Part shown: one piece after another, positions 26,837-35,785 of the stretch
Layout of the letters: every line of letters begins with the position of its first letter
Numbering within the stretch: the stretch's first letter is position 1
Assembly (NCBI GenBank): GCA_023394955.1
Contig: JAEWZY010000020.1
Coordinates: 62,001-126,000 of the forward strand
Direction: 5' to 3'
Source: Bacillota bacterium
GTDB taxonomy: Bacteria > Bacillota > UBA4882 > UBA8346
DNA length: 64,000 bases
Made by a program: the position numbers and the translations under genes
The notes under the pieces: generated by a model
Seen by the model: the letters and a program-made list of their open reading frames with translations, nothing else
What the model was told of the DNA's origin: nothing
Database searches by the model: none

Positions 26837-27868
26837 ATGCTAGCTTTAGTTCGTTATGGAAATGGACCTAAAGAATTGGAAGTACGGGATATTCCCGAAC
26901 CGGAAATCAATGACGATAATCAAGTTAAGGTCAAAATTAAATTCACCGGTATTTGCGGAACCGATATCGGGGTTTATTCCGGAAAAATTCATTTGGAAGG
27001 GAATCGTGCCCCGTTTGTTTGGGGGCATGAACTGACAGGTGAGGTTGTGGCTGTCGGTCCTAAAGTTACTAGGTTTAAAGTCGGTGACAAAGTAACTGGA
27101 TGCGCCAGCGTCTATTGTGGTGAGTGTTATTATTGCAGACATGGAAATCAGAATGTGTGTCTGAACTTATTTAATAAAAATGGCGCTTATACAAGCTACG
27201 CAGTGATGGAAGAACGTCATCTCTTTAAATTGCCGGATCACGTTAGCTTTGAAGAAGGCGCCTTGGCCGAAATGCTTGCTTGCGTGGTTCATGGAATGGT
27301 GGAACAAGCGTCTCTAAAACCCAATGATACCGTTGCGGTTATCGGACCGGGTCCATTAGGGTTAATGGCGGCTTCAGTCGCTAAACTTTTCGGTTGTAGA
27401 GTCTTGATTATCGGTACTAAAGGGGATGCTGAACGGTTAGAAGTTGCAAAATCCATGGGCTTTTCCGAAGGGCTTTTTGTAGAAGAAAACGTAACTGAAC
27501 AAGTTAAGACAATGACTGATGGGTTAGGGGTTAATGTCGTTGCCCACTGCGCCGGGTCCGAACCTTCAGTGAATCTTGGGTTGGATATCATTAAGAAAAA
27601 AGGGACTTATGTTGAACTTTCGTTATTTGGTAAACCTATCCGGGTTGATTGGGAAAGAATTATGAAAAAAAATTTAAGTGTGTATGGCGCAGTTGGACAT
27701 AATCTCAAAAGTTTTGAGACTACATGCTCATTTTTAGCCCGTTCGGACTTTAACCTAAAACCGATTATAACAGGGACATTTTCAGTAAAAGATTGGCAAA
27801 CCGCTTTTGAGCGAATTGTGGAACGCAAGGAGATTAAGGCTCTTATCTATCCGATTGATGGCGAATAG
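26837..27868 (+). CDS. Zinc-dependent medium-chain alcohol/polyol dehydrogenase
   Basis: A 343-residue MDR-family oxidoreductase like sorbitol, threonine or L-idonate dehydrogenases. The catalytic zinc ligands are C40, H64 and E65 (GHE), the structural zinc is held by C94, C97, C100 and C108, and the NAD(P) fold carries GPGPLG at 170-175. In this cluster it may oxidise or reduce a sugar acid, for example interconverting fructuronate or tagaturonate with mannonate or altronate, taking the place of UxuB/UxaB; this is inference. It lies between the binding-protein and permease genes. Confidence 0.85.
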   Translation: MLALVRYGNGPKELEVRDIPEPEINDDNQVKVKIKFTGICGTDIGVYSGKIHLEGNRAPFVWGHELTGEVVAVGPKVTRFKVGDKVTGCASVYCGECYYCRHGNQNVCLNLFNKNGAYTSYAVMEERHLFKLPDHVSFEEGALAEMLACVVHGMVEQASLKPNDTVAVIGPGPLGLMAASVAKLFGCRVLIIGTKGDAERLEVAKSMGFSEGLFVEENVTEQVKTMTDGLGVNVVAHCAGSEPSVNLGLDIIKKKGTYVELSLFGKPIRVDWERIMKKNLSVYGAVGHNLKSFETTCSFLARSDFNLKPIITGTFSVKDWQTAFERIVERKEIKALIYPIDGE

Positions 27869-27885
27869 AGGAGGTGGGAAAATAG

Positions 27886-28779
27886 ATGAAAAACATCTTA
27901 GGGTCTTCAATTAAAAAACGTCAATACGTCTTTATCTACTCGGTTTTAATACCAACATTTTTACTTTTTGGCGTAATACGGTTTGTTCCGATGTTAAACA
28001 CAATGATAATGAGTTTTCAATCCTGGAATTTAATCCGACCGAAACGAATTTTTGTTGGGTTGTTAAATTATCAACAGATATTAACAGACAAGTTATTTTT
28101 TGAAGCCCTTTTCAATACCGTAGGTTTTATGATGCTGACAGTTGCGCTTTCGATTCCTTTAGCTTTATTTTTTGCGGTTTTAGTTCAAGAAAGTAAGAAA
28201 CTAAGACCATTTTATGAGTCGGTTTATTTTTTCCCAACCATCGCCACCATGGTTTCGGTGACCTTAATTTGGAAATGGATGTATGACGGTTCCTATGGAT
28301 TAATCAATTATATTTTGTCTTGGTTTGGAATTCAACCTGTTGGTTGGCTAGCCAGTCAACCAATGGCGTTGATATCCATCTGTTTGATGACGGTTTGGAA
28401 AACGCTCGGGTATAACATGATGATACTTCTGGTGGGACTGCGCGCCATCGACGTAACGTATTATGAAGCGGCTGAGATTGATGGCGCTAATCGATTCCAG
28501 AAATTTTGGAATGTCACTTTACCGCTTTTAAAACCGATTACTTTATTCATTTGTATTATGACAGTCTTAAAGAGTTTAATGGCATTTACCCAGTTTTACG
28601 CGATGACTAGCGATAGTCAAGGTTCTCCAAGTTCGTTGGTGAGAGTCTTAGTTTACGATATTTATCAAAGAGCGTTTTTGTTCCAAAATATGGGACCTGC
28701 ATCAGCTGAAGCAATGCTATTATTCTTTGGCGTTCTGGCTGTTACCATTTTACAGTTTAAATTAGCCAAGGAGGAGTAA
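27886..28779 (+). CDS. ABC sugar permease, MalF/UgpA type
   Basis: A 297-residue membrane protein with six predicted helices. The cytoplasmic EAA loop reads YEAAEIDGANRFQKFWNV with the conserved glycine and is the docking site for the ATPase. It is one half of the importer's membrane channel. Only 4 nt separate it from the second permease gene, so the two are translationally linked. Confidence 0.92.
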   Translation: MKNILGSSIKKRQYVFIYSVLIPTFLLFGVIRFVPMLNTMIMSFQSWNLIRPKRIFVGLLNYQQILTDKLFFEALFNTVGFMMLTVALSIPLALFFAVLVQESKKLRPFYESVYFFPTIATMVSVTLIWKWMYDGSYGLINYILSWFGIQPVGWLASQPMALISICLMTVWKTLGYNMMILLVGLRAIDVTYYEAAEIDGANRFQKFWNVTLPLLKPITLFICIMTVLKSLMAFTQFYAMTSDSQGSPSSLVRVLVYDIYQRAFLFQNMGPASAEAMLLFFGVLAVTILQFKLAKEE

Positions 28780-28783
28780 AGTA

Positions 28784-29629
28784 ATGCGCTCAATAAAAAA
28801 CAATCATGTTTATGATAGGATATTTAAAGTACTAGTGCATTTAATTTTAATGACTGGCGTCATTATCATGATTTGGCCATTTATATGGATGGTTTCAACT
28901 GCAATTAAACCTGCTGCAGAAGTATTATTGATACCACCGAAAATCATCCCTTCCTATCTGGATTGGTCCCATTTTCGTCAAGTTTTTTCCGAAATTCCAA
29001 TCTTCCGATACTTTATGAATAGTATCATTGTAGCAGGCGTGGGTACGGTGTGTATTTTAATAACTTCCGCTCTTACGGGGTTTATTTTTGCTAAATATGA
29101 CTTCCCTGCCAAGAGAGTGTTATTTTATGCAATATTAGCGACTTTAATGGTCCCTTTTCAGTTTTATATGATACCATTATACAGCTTAATGATTAAACTA
29201 GGATGGGTCAACACTTATCAGGGAATAATTTTTCCACAAATGATCAGCAGCTTTGGAACGTTCTTTTTGAAACAAAACATGGAAGGAATCCCAGACGATT
29301 TATTAGATGCAGCCAGAATTGATGGTTGCGGAGAATTTGGCATCTTTAAAAATGTAGTAGTCCCTATTTCAAAAGCCTCAATCTCTGCATTGGGGATCTT
29401 CTCATTTGTCACAGCTTGGGCCGAATTTATGTGGCCTTTGATTGTAACAATGGACAGCGAAATGTATGTATTGGAGCTAGGATTGGCCATGTTTCAGCAC
29501 CAATTCTTTGTCGACTATGGAAAATTAATGGCTGGAGCGACTTTTGCGACATTACCGGTAATTATTGCATTTTTGTTTCTAAGACGTAATATTATTGAAG
29601 GGATTACCCTTGGTGGTGTAAAGTATTAG
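28784..29629 (+). CDS. ABC sugar permease, MalG/UgpE type
   Basis: A 281-residue membrane protein with six predicted helices and the EAA loop LDAARIDGCGEFGIFKNV. It pairs with the preceding permease. GGAGGAG lies 9 nt before the ATG. The C-terminus (EGITLGGVKY) is the usual one for this subfamily. The ATPase is probably supplied in trans by the MsmX-type gene at 40708. Confidence 0.92.
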   Translation: MRSIKNNHVYDRIFKVLVHLILMTGVIIMIWPFIWMVSTAIKPAAEVLLIPPKIIPSYLDWSHFRQVFSEIPIFRYFMNSIIVAGVGTVCILITSALTGFIFAKYDFPAKRVLFYAILATLMVPFQFYMIPLYSLMIKLGWVNTYQGIIFPQMISSFGTFFLKQNMEGIPDDLLDAARIDGCGEFGIFKNVVVPISKASISALGIFSFVTAWAEFMWPLIVTMDSEMYVLELGLAMFQHQFFVDYGKLMAGATFATLPVIIAFLFLRRNIIEGITLGGVKY

Positions 29630-29747
29630 GTCTAATTCCGATCGTGGCTATAAATTGACGGTTATTGTATTATTCGAATTTATGGGTGAACGGAAATAAT
29701 TGAGCCTAGATAATTATATTCAACTAGTCAAAAGGAAGGTATTACTT

Positions 29748-30764
29748 ATGAAATTAGGTTTAGCTTTAAAGCCACATCTTTGGAGTGATGAGCGGTTAGC
29801 TCTTGCCCGGCAGCTTGGTTGCGATAGTATTGTGGCTTGGGTTCCGTTACCAGCGGGAGATGGTGTTTGGCATACTAAAGAGCTAGTCTGTCTCAAAAGT
29901 CAAGTCAACAAACATGGAATGGAACTGGCCGCGATTGAAAATCCTCACCCGGCGCACTGGGATAAGATACTCCTCGGCGAAGACGGAAGAGACGAGCAAT
30001 TAGAAAAATTTGCCCAAACCATTAGAAATATGGGTGAGGCAGGCATTCATTGCTTGGGGTACAATTTTAGCATCGTAGGGGTTCAAGGTCATTGGAGTGA
30101 AGCTAATAATAGGGATGGTAGGGGAGGAGCTGGAGTAAAAAGTTTCGATGTCGCTAAGATTCCAAATTTCGAACCGCCAAACAATCAAAATGTTTGGTTT
30201 AATACTACTTTAGAACATCGTTCACCAATTGGCACAATCCCGCCAACAACTGAAGAGGAAGTTTGGGAAAGGTTAAAGTATTTTTTAAAACACATCCTTC
30301 CAGTAGCTGAAAAGGCAGGAGTGGTTCTTGCAGCCCATCCCGAAGATCCTCCGGTAGAGGAATTACGAAAAATGAGTCGGTTTCTGAGAAACACCGAAAA
30401 TTTTGAAAAGCTGTTAGCCACATTTCCAAGTGAATATAATTGTATCGAATTTTGTCAAGGGACCTTCGCCGAAATGTATAACGCCGATATAATTTCAGCC
30501 ATACATAAGTTTGGTTCCATGAAAAAAATCTCATATGTGCACTTTAGGAATGTAAGTTCCAGATTGCCTTCATTTAATGAGGTTTTTATCGATGACGGAT
30601 ATGTGGATATGATTGAGGCTATCAAAGCCTATAAAGAAGTGGGGTTTGAAGGCGTAATAATTCCCGATCATACACCTGTAGTCACTTCGGAAGCTCCATG
30701 GGATACAGGAATGGCTTTTGGTTTGGGATATATTAGGGCATGTTTGCAGATGGTGGATAGATAA
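29748..30764 (+). CDS. uxuA: Mannonate dehydratase family protein
   Basis: A 338-residue TIM-barrel protein of the UxuA type: D-mannonate to 2-keto-3-deoxygluconate and water. Recognisable stretches are RNMGEAGIHCLGYNF, the HPEDPP metal-binding region (HPDDPP in typical UxuA), EFCQGTFAEM, and YVHFRNV. It is shorter than classical UxuA and the stretch after YNF differs, so a related sugar-acid dehydratase or epimerase is possible. Start at ATG 29748 after AAGGAAGG; an upstream in-frame TTG has no ribosome site. Its product would be used by the kinase at 31915. Confidence 0.72.
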   Translation: MKLGLALKPHLWSDERLALARQLGCDSIVAWVPLPAGDGVWHTKELVCLKSQVNKHGMELAAIENPHPAHWDKILLGEDGRDEQLEKFAQTIRNMGEAGIHCLGYNFSIVGVQGHWSEANNRDGRGGAGVKSFDVAKIPNFEPPNNQNVWFNTTLEHRSPIGTIPPTTEEEVWERLKYFLKHILPVAEKAGVVLAAHPEDPPVEELRKMSRFLRNTENFEKLLATFPSEYNCIEFCQGTFAEMYNADIISAIHKFGSMKKISYVHFRNVSSRLPSFNEVFIDDGYVDMIEAIKAYKEVGFEGVIIPDHTPVVTSEAPWDTGMAFGLGYIRACLQMVDR

Positions 30765-30983
30765 ATTCAAAATTTTTTGATTGATACAGTAAATGTTGAG
30801 AACCTATTCTTTATATTGGGACTTTGGTATTTTTAACAGATTTTGTTGAATTTTCGACCAAAAGTTCTAACTATATACGATTAGGTTTTCTGATTATAAA
30901 GGTAATTCGAAAACCGGCTGCTGCCATATAGATTAAATATCCCTGAGATATCTAGAATTACAAAACAAATTGTCATCAACAAC

Positions 30984-31012
30984 TAGACTTTACTTTGAAA
31001 TCAGGTTATAAT
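30984..31012 (+). promoter_or_regulatory. Promoter of the iclR-type gene
   Basis: TAGACT (30984-30989), 17-bp spacer, TATAAT (31007-31012). The -10 box overlaps an in-frame ATG at 31011, ruling that codon out as the translation start. Confidence 0.7.
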
Positions 31013-31061
31013 GTTGCTAAAACATGAAACGGTGTTTTACATATTGAAACAAGGTGAATTG

Positions 31062-31847
31062 ATGTCTGATAATAAAGTGCAAACCATAGATCGGACCCTT
31101 GATATCATTGAACTTTTAGCCACGGCCAAGGAGGGACTGGGAGTTACCGAGATCGGTCATAATATCGGACTTCATAAAAGCACAGTCCATCGGTTATTGA
31201 CTGCGTTATTAAACCGAGGTTATATTGAGAAAGACCTTAAAAATTACACCTATAAAATAGGCTTGAAGTTTATTGAAATCAGCGGTTTGTTCCTTAAAAA
31301 GCTGGAATTGAAGACCGAAGCGTTGCCGTTCATGCGGAGATTGGCTGAGATCTTCGGTCAGCCGGTTCATTTAGCGATCCTGGAAGGGACCGATGTCGTT
31401 TACATTGAAAAGGTTGAACTGGTAAATAGTATTAGAATGTATTCCCAGATTGGAAGAAGAGTACCGGCCCACTGTTCGGCAATTGGTAAAATTTTATTGG
31501 CTGGATTAAATGCCGAACACTTACGGGAGGTTTTGGAGAATATAAAATTTGAGAAGTTTACTCCGAATACCATCGTTTCTAAAGAAGAGTTACAATTGGA
31601 GATAGAACTGGTCAAAAAGAAGGGTTGGGCGGTTGATAATGAGGAGCATGAACTGAACATCAGGTGCATCGCCGCTCCGATCATTGATTATACCGGTAAA
31701 ATAATTGCGGCGGTCAGTGTCTCCGGTGAAAGCCATATCATCAATTTAGAGTCCGATTTGGAGATCCCCGGACATGTAATTGAAACTGCCGCAAATATTT
31801 CAAAGCGAATGGGTTATATTCCAGCGGATCAGGGAAAGGGGGAATAA
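31062..31847 (+). CDS. IclR family transcriptional regulator (KdgR-like)
   Basis: A 261-residue regulator with an N-terminal winged helix (about 5-65, including GLHKSTVHRLLTALL) and a C-terminal IclR effector domain (about 80-255). Members beside 2-keto-3-deoxygluconate kinase genes commonly bind 2-keto-3-deoxygluconate, so a KdgR-like role is inferred. AAGGTGA precedes ATG 31062. It has its own promoter and is followed after 67 bp by the kinase gene. Confidence 0.88.
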   Translation: MSDNKVQTIDRTLDIIELLATAKEGLGVTEIGHNIGLHKSTVHRLLTALLNRGYIEKDLKNYTYKIGLKFIEISGLFLKKLELKTEALPFMRRLAEIFGQPVHLAILEGTDVVYIEKVELVNSIRMYSQIGRRVPAHCSAIGKILLAGLNAEHLREVLENIKFEKFTPNTIVSKEELQLEIELVKKKGWAVDNEEHELNIRCIAAPIIDYTGKIIAAVSVSGESHIINLESDLEIPGHVIETAANISKRMGYIPADQGKGE

Positions 31848-31914
31848 GTGTAAGCGCAGAGGGAAATAGGGTTATAATCTCTCATTTACAAATCTTATAA
31901 AGGAGGTTATGGCT

Positions 31915-33018
31915 ATGTCCATAAACTTAAATGTCAAATCAAAAGAAAGCTGTAAGTATGATTGCATCTCTTTAGGAGAGATCATGTTAAGGCTAGATCC
32001 CGGTGAAGGCAGGATCAAAACCGCACGGCAGTTCCGGGCCTGGGAAGGCGGGGGTGAATATAACGTCTCCCGCGGGCTCCGTAAATGTTTCGGTATGAAT
32101 GTGGCCGTTGTTACCGCTTTTGCCGACAACGAAGTCGGGCGGCTGGTCGAAGATTTTATCATGCAAGGCGGTGTGGATGTATCCTTAATTAAATGGATTC
32201 CCTACGACGGGATTGGCCGTAGCGTCCGTAATGGTTTGAACTTCACCGAAAGAGGCCATGGTATCCGCGGCGCGGTGGGAGTATCGGACCGGGCTAATAC
32301 CGCCGCTTCCCAGTTGAAAAAGGGAGATATCGATTGGGATTATATTTTTGGGAAACTAGGCAGCAGATGGTTCCATACTGGAGGTATCTTTGCCGCTCTT
32401 TCCGAAACCACTCCGGAAGTAGTTTTAGAAGCGGTCCAGTTTGCCAAAAAGTACGGCACTATTGTATCGTATGATTTAAATTACCGACCTTCGCTTTGGA
32501 AAGGGATCGGCGGCCAACAAAAGGCCCAGGAAGTAAATAAAGAGATCGCCAAATACATAGATGTGATGATTGGTAATGAAGAAGACTTCACCGCTTGCCT
32601 TGGATTTGAGGTAGAAGGCAATGATGCTAACTTGAAAGAATTAAACTTGGAAGGCTACCGCAAGATGATTAACGAAGCGGTCAAAACCTATCCCAACTTT
32701 AAAGTAGTGGCTACCACCTTGCGTACTGTTAAAACAGCCACAGTCAATGATTGGAGCGCAATGTGTTGGGCTGACGGTAAGATTTATAAGGCTAAGGATT
32801 ATCCTAGTCTTGAGATTTTAGATCGGGTCGGCGGCGGCGATAGCTTCGCTTCAGGATTGGCTTATGGACTAATGGCCACCGGGGATCCTGAAAAAGCGGT
32901 CAATTATGGAGCGGCCCATGGCGCATTAGCGATGACCACACCGGGAGATACCTCGATGGCCAGCCTTAAGGAAGTAGAGAAAGTAATGGGTGGCGGCAGC
33001 GCCAGGGTGGACCGGTAA
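31915..33018 (+). CDS. kdgK: 2-keto-3-deoxygluconate kinase, PfkB family
   Basis: A 367-residue ribokinase-type sugar kinase, predicted to phosphorylate 2-keto-3-deoxygluconate to KDPG. Seen: the N-terminal substrate region GGGEYNVSRGL, YDLNYRPSLW, and the PfkB signature DRVGGGDSFASGL with the catalytic aspartate. It is longer than classical KdgK (about 310) because of an insert at about 240-265. ATG 31915 has GGAGG 8 nt upstream; the ATG at 31909 is too close. A TATAAT at 31873-31878 may be a separate promoter. No KDPG aldolase is in the window. Confidence 0.85.
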   Translation: MSINLNVKSKESCKYDCISLGEIMLRLDPGEGRIKTARQFRAWEGGGEYNVSRGLRKCFGMNVAVVTAFADNEVGRLVEDFIMQGGVDVSLIKWIPYDGIGRSVRNGLNFTERGHGIRGAVGVSDRANTAASQLKKGDIDWDYIFGKLGSRWFHTGGIFAALSETTPEVVLEAVQFAKKYGTIVSYDLNYRPSLWKGIGGQQKAQEVNKEIAKYIDVMIGNEEDFTACLGFEVEGNDANLKELNLEGYRKMINEAVKTYPNFKVVATTLRTVKTATVNDWSAMCWADGKIYKAKDYPSLEILDRVGGGDSFASGLAYGLMATGDPEKAVNYGAAHGALAMTTPGDTSMASLKEVEKVMGGGSARVDR

Positions 33019-33038
33019 AACGAATGAACAGGAAACAA

Positions 33039-33060
33039 TTATCAAGGTATAACTTGATAA
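33039..33060. repeat. Palindrome TTATCAAG-N6-CTTGATAA
   Basis: Perfect 8-bp arms. Two related TTGATAA sequences follow near 33107 and 33146, the latter within TTATCA-TTC-TTGATAA. The region lies between two converging gene ends, so its role is unclear. Confidence 0.45.
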
Positions 33061-33159
33061 GGCTGAAGCTATAATCTGGGTTATAATGGTTTTAACCGGC
33101 AAGATTTTTGATAAGCCGTTGATTTTAATTCACGGTTATCATTCTTGATAATAGTATTA

Positions 33160-33205
33160 AAAAAGTAAACAGGGTGGGGATTAAGCCACCCTGTTTACTT
33201 TTTTA
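33160..33205. terminator. Bidirectional terminator, kdgK/gnd
   Basis: An 18-bp perfect stem (33160-33177 with 33186-33203) with an 8-nt loop, A-rich on the left and T-rich on the right, placed between two convergent genes. Confidence 0.92.
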
Positions 33206-33208
33206 AGC

Positions 33209-34660
33209 TTAAGCAGTATAGGTTGAGGCTGCGGTGTTGCCGCCTCGCCCGGTCCAGTTGGTGTGGAAGAATTCGCCACGGGGTTTATCGACCCGCTCAT
33301 AGGTGTGAGCGCCGAAATAGTCACGCTGGGCTTGGAGCAAATTGGCCGGAAGCCTTTCACAACGGAATCCGTCATAGTAACAAAGGGCGGTGGTAAAGGC
33401 AGGCGTCGGAATGCCATTGGTTAAAGCGGTGGCGCAAACTTTTCTCCAACCTTCTTGAGCTGCTTCCACTTTCTCTTTGAAGAAGGGATCAAGGAGCAGG
33501 TTGGTTAAGCCGGGATTTTTATCAAAGGCTTCTTTAATCTTGCCGAGGAAGACGGAACGGATAATACAACCGCCGCGCCACATTAAAGCGATGCCGCCGT
33601 AATTTAGGTTCCAACCGTAGGTCTGGGCGGCGGTCCGCATCAGAGTATAGCCTTGGGCGTAAGAAACCAGTTTGGACGCATAAAGAGCGTTTTTGATATC
33701 ATTAATAAAGGCTTTCTTGTCGCCTTCAAACTTGGGTTTCGGGCCGGAAAGCACTTTAGAGGCGGCTACGCGTTCTTCTTTGATAGCCGACAAACAACGG
33801 GCGAATACCGCTTCCCCGATCAGAGTAAGAGGAACGCCTTCGTCAAGGGCGGCGATGCCGGTCCATTTTCCGGTCCCTTTTTGGCCCGCGGTGTCAAGGA
33901 TCTTGTCAACCAGGGGTTTACCGTCTTCATCTTTGACAGCCAGGATATCACGGGTGATTTCAATTAAGTAGCTATCCAATTCACCCTGGTTCCATTCTTT
34001 AAAGACTTCATGCATCTCATCGGCTGACATTCCTAATAAGTCGCGCATTAATTGATATGCTTCGCAAATTAACTGCATATCACCATATTCAATTCCGTTA
34101 TGGACCATTTTAACGAAGTGACCGGCGCCATTTTCACCGACCCAATCACAGCAAGGGCTACCATCGGATACTTTAGCGCAGATTGATTGGAAGATTGATT
34201 TTACGTGGGGCCAGGCAGCCGGCGAACCGCCAGGCATCATGCTGGGCCCTTTCAAAGCGCCTTCTTCACCGCCCGAGACTCCGGTGCCGATGTATAATAA
34301 ACCTTTTTCCTCAAGATATTTGGTGCGGCGAATCGTATCGGGAAAATGGGAGTTTCCGCCGTCGATAATGATGTCCCCTTTTTCCAAATGAGGGATTAGC
34401 AATTCAATAAAATCATCTACCGGTTTACCCGCTTTAACCATCATCATCACCCGACGGGGTGTTTTCAAGTTGGCGATTAGTTCTTCGATGGAATAGGCGC
34501 CGATAATATTTTTGCCCTTAGCCCGTCCTTCTACAAAATCTCTAACCTTTTCAGTGGTCCGGTTATAAACGGCTACAGTGAAGCCTTTGCTTTCCATGTT
34601 CATAACCAGGTTCTCACCCATAACCGCCAAACCGATCAAGCCAATATCAGCCTTGCTCAT
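33209..34660 (-). CDS. gnd: 6-phosphogluconate dehydrogenase, decarboxylating
   Basis: A 483-residue enzyme of the oxidative pentose phosphate pathway: 6-phosphogluconate + NADP to ribulose 5-phosphate + CO2 + NADPH. The Rossmann motif GLAVMGENL is at the start, the substrate loop is GVSGGEEGAL, catalytic lysine and asparagine are in HFVKMVHNGIEYGD, and the C-terminal HTNWTGRGG tail is typical of the long (GndA) form. GGAGGA precedes the ATG. It is convergent with the kdgK unit, linking two routes for sugar acids. Confidence 0.96.
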   Translation of the reverse strand: MSKADIGLIGLAVMGENLVMNMESKGFTVAVYNRTTEKVRDFVEGRAKGKNIIGAYSIEELIANLKTPRRVMMMVKAGKPVDDFIELLIPHLEKGDIIIDGGNSHFPDTIRRTKYLEEKGLLYIGTGVSGGEEGALKGPSMMPGGSPAAWPHVKSIFQSICAKVSDGSPCCDWVGENGAGHFVKMVHNGIEYGDMQLICEAYQLMRDLLGMSADEMHEVFKEWNQGELDSYLIEITRDILAVKDEDGKPLVDKILDTAGQKGTGKWTGIAALDEGVPLTLIGEAVFARCLSAIKEERVAASKVLSGPKPKFEGDKKAFINDIKNALYASKLVSYAQGYTLMRTAAQTYGWNLNYGGIALMWRGGCIIRSVFLGKIKEAFDKNPGLTNLLLDPFFKEKVEAAQEGWRKVCATALTNGIPTPAFTTALCYYDGFRCERLPANLLQAQRDYFGAHTYERVDKPRGEFFHTNWTGRGGNTAASTYTA

Positions 34661-34763
34661 TCACACATCCTCCTGTCATTTATAATAAGGAAAATACAGA
34701 ACACATGGTAGAGATATTCGATATGTTCCACATTTCTCCTACTTTGTAACAACTTTTTTAAAA

Positions 34764-35372
34764 TTATTCGTTGGGGTTGGACTCAAAATTACGCTCTTCA
34801 TTTAATTCATCAATAGTCAGGGTATAGCTTGGTAAAAATTTATCTAAAAAATACTTGACTTCCGGAAGGGGTATTCCTTGGATAAACCGGTGAAGTGTTT
34901 TTTCCGCCTTTTGAAAATCCTTATTGCCGTGTTTCAGTTCTTGCAAACACTTTAAGTAAGCTCCAATCTTGTCGGCTGCTTTTACTAGTTCGACTTCATC
35001 CTGGGTTTGACAGGGAAAAACCAGTGGGCGATAGGTTGGTCGTAATTCTTCCGGAAGCATGCCGAATAATTTTTCACGAGCGATGTTTTCAATATTGGAA
35101 AAGGATTGATGAATGGCATCATTGAAATATTTGATCGGGGCCGGAAGATCGCCAACGATTACTTCCCCAATTTCATGGTATAAGGCGAGTACTGCTACGT
35201 ATTCAGGGTTAACGCTGCCTTGATAGAGAGTATTCTTAATAACCGCCAAAGCATGAGCGATTACGGCAACTTCGAAACTATGCTCTTGGATGTTTTCCAA
35301 TTCGGTATTACGCATTAATCCCCAGCGGTTAATATATTTCATCTTGGATAAGTAGGCGAAAAAGTGGGACAT
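34764..35372 (-). CDS. HD-domain 5'-deoxynucleotidase, YfbR-like
   Basis: A 202-residue protein closely matching YfbR, which dephosphorylates deoxynucleoside monophosphates: SHFFAYLSKMKYINRW start, LMRNTELENIQEHS with the first metal histidine, GDLPAPIKYFN, and AADKIGAYLKCLQEL. The usual HD dyad reads HE here (LYHEIGE), a conservative change at a metal ligand. The frame is open 11 codons further, but similarity and GGGAGGA directly before ATG 35372 fix the start. Confidence 0.85.
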   Translation of the reverse strand: MSHFFAYLSKMKYINRWGLMRNTELENIQEHSFEVAVIAHALAVIKNTLYQGSVNPEYVAVLALYHEIGEVIVGDLPAPIKYFNDAIHQSFSNIENIAREKLFGMLPEELRPTYRPLVFPCQTQDEVELVKAADKIGAYLKCLQELKHGNKDFQKAEKTLHRFIQGIPLPEVKYFLDKFLPSYTLTIDELNEERNFESNPNE

Positions 35373-35785
35373 TAATCCTCCCGGTATGGATTGATTGATA
35401 GTCATGTAATTCTCGGTTGATTTTATAAATCCTTTCGAAGAAAAAGAGCGTACTAACCTATCTGAATTGAAATGCTGTGATTATGCTTTTCGTGCTTAAA
35501 CCATGACTAGAAAAGCATAAATAATAGTGTTATTTATGAATCAAGGGAATAAGTCGCGATCTAGAAATATTCAAAAAATTGATTGCAATATAGATGCTTT
35601 CCTCTTGTTTGTGTTATCTGGTATAATAAATAAAAATCTTTTTATAATTGGTTGGTAGCCGCCCGCGCCAACTTCTATGCGTAAATATGTTTTAATCGTT
35701 AGGGACCCAAGCATGAAAATGAAGTTGACGTAGATCGACAAGTAGCCATAACATTTTTTGGGTAGTTAACCGATGTAGCTTTGAA
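35373..35785. other. Intergenic region, 413 bp
   Basis: No gene seen. It contains copy B of the intergenic repeat (35655-35717) and AT-rich sequence that should include the promoter of the YfbR-like gene. Confidence 0.55.
35655..35717. repeat. Intergenic repeat element, copy B
   Basis: Shares GTAGYCGYCCGCGCCAAC (16 of 18 positions) and a following TGTTTTAATCGTTA/AAGCA region with copy A at 20013. A TTTTTGGGTA segment recurs further on in both. There is no plus-strand gene directly downstream here, which argues against a simple cis-acting leader. Confidence 0.5.

Noticed and set aside
33653..33971. Plus-strand frames of 92-104 codons inside gnd
   Set aside because: They are antisense shadows of a highly conserved gene; long antisense frames are expected from its codon use.
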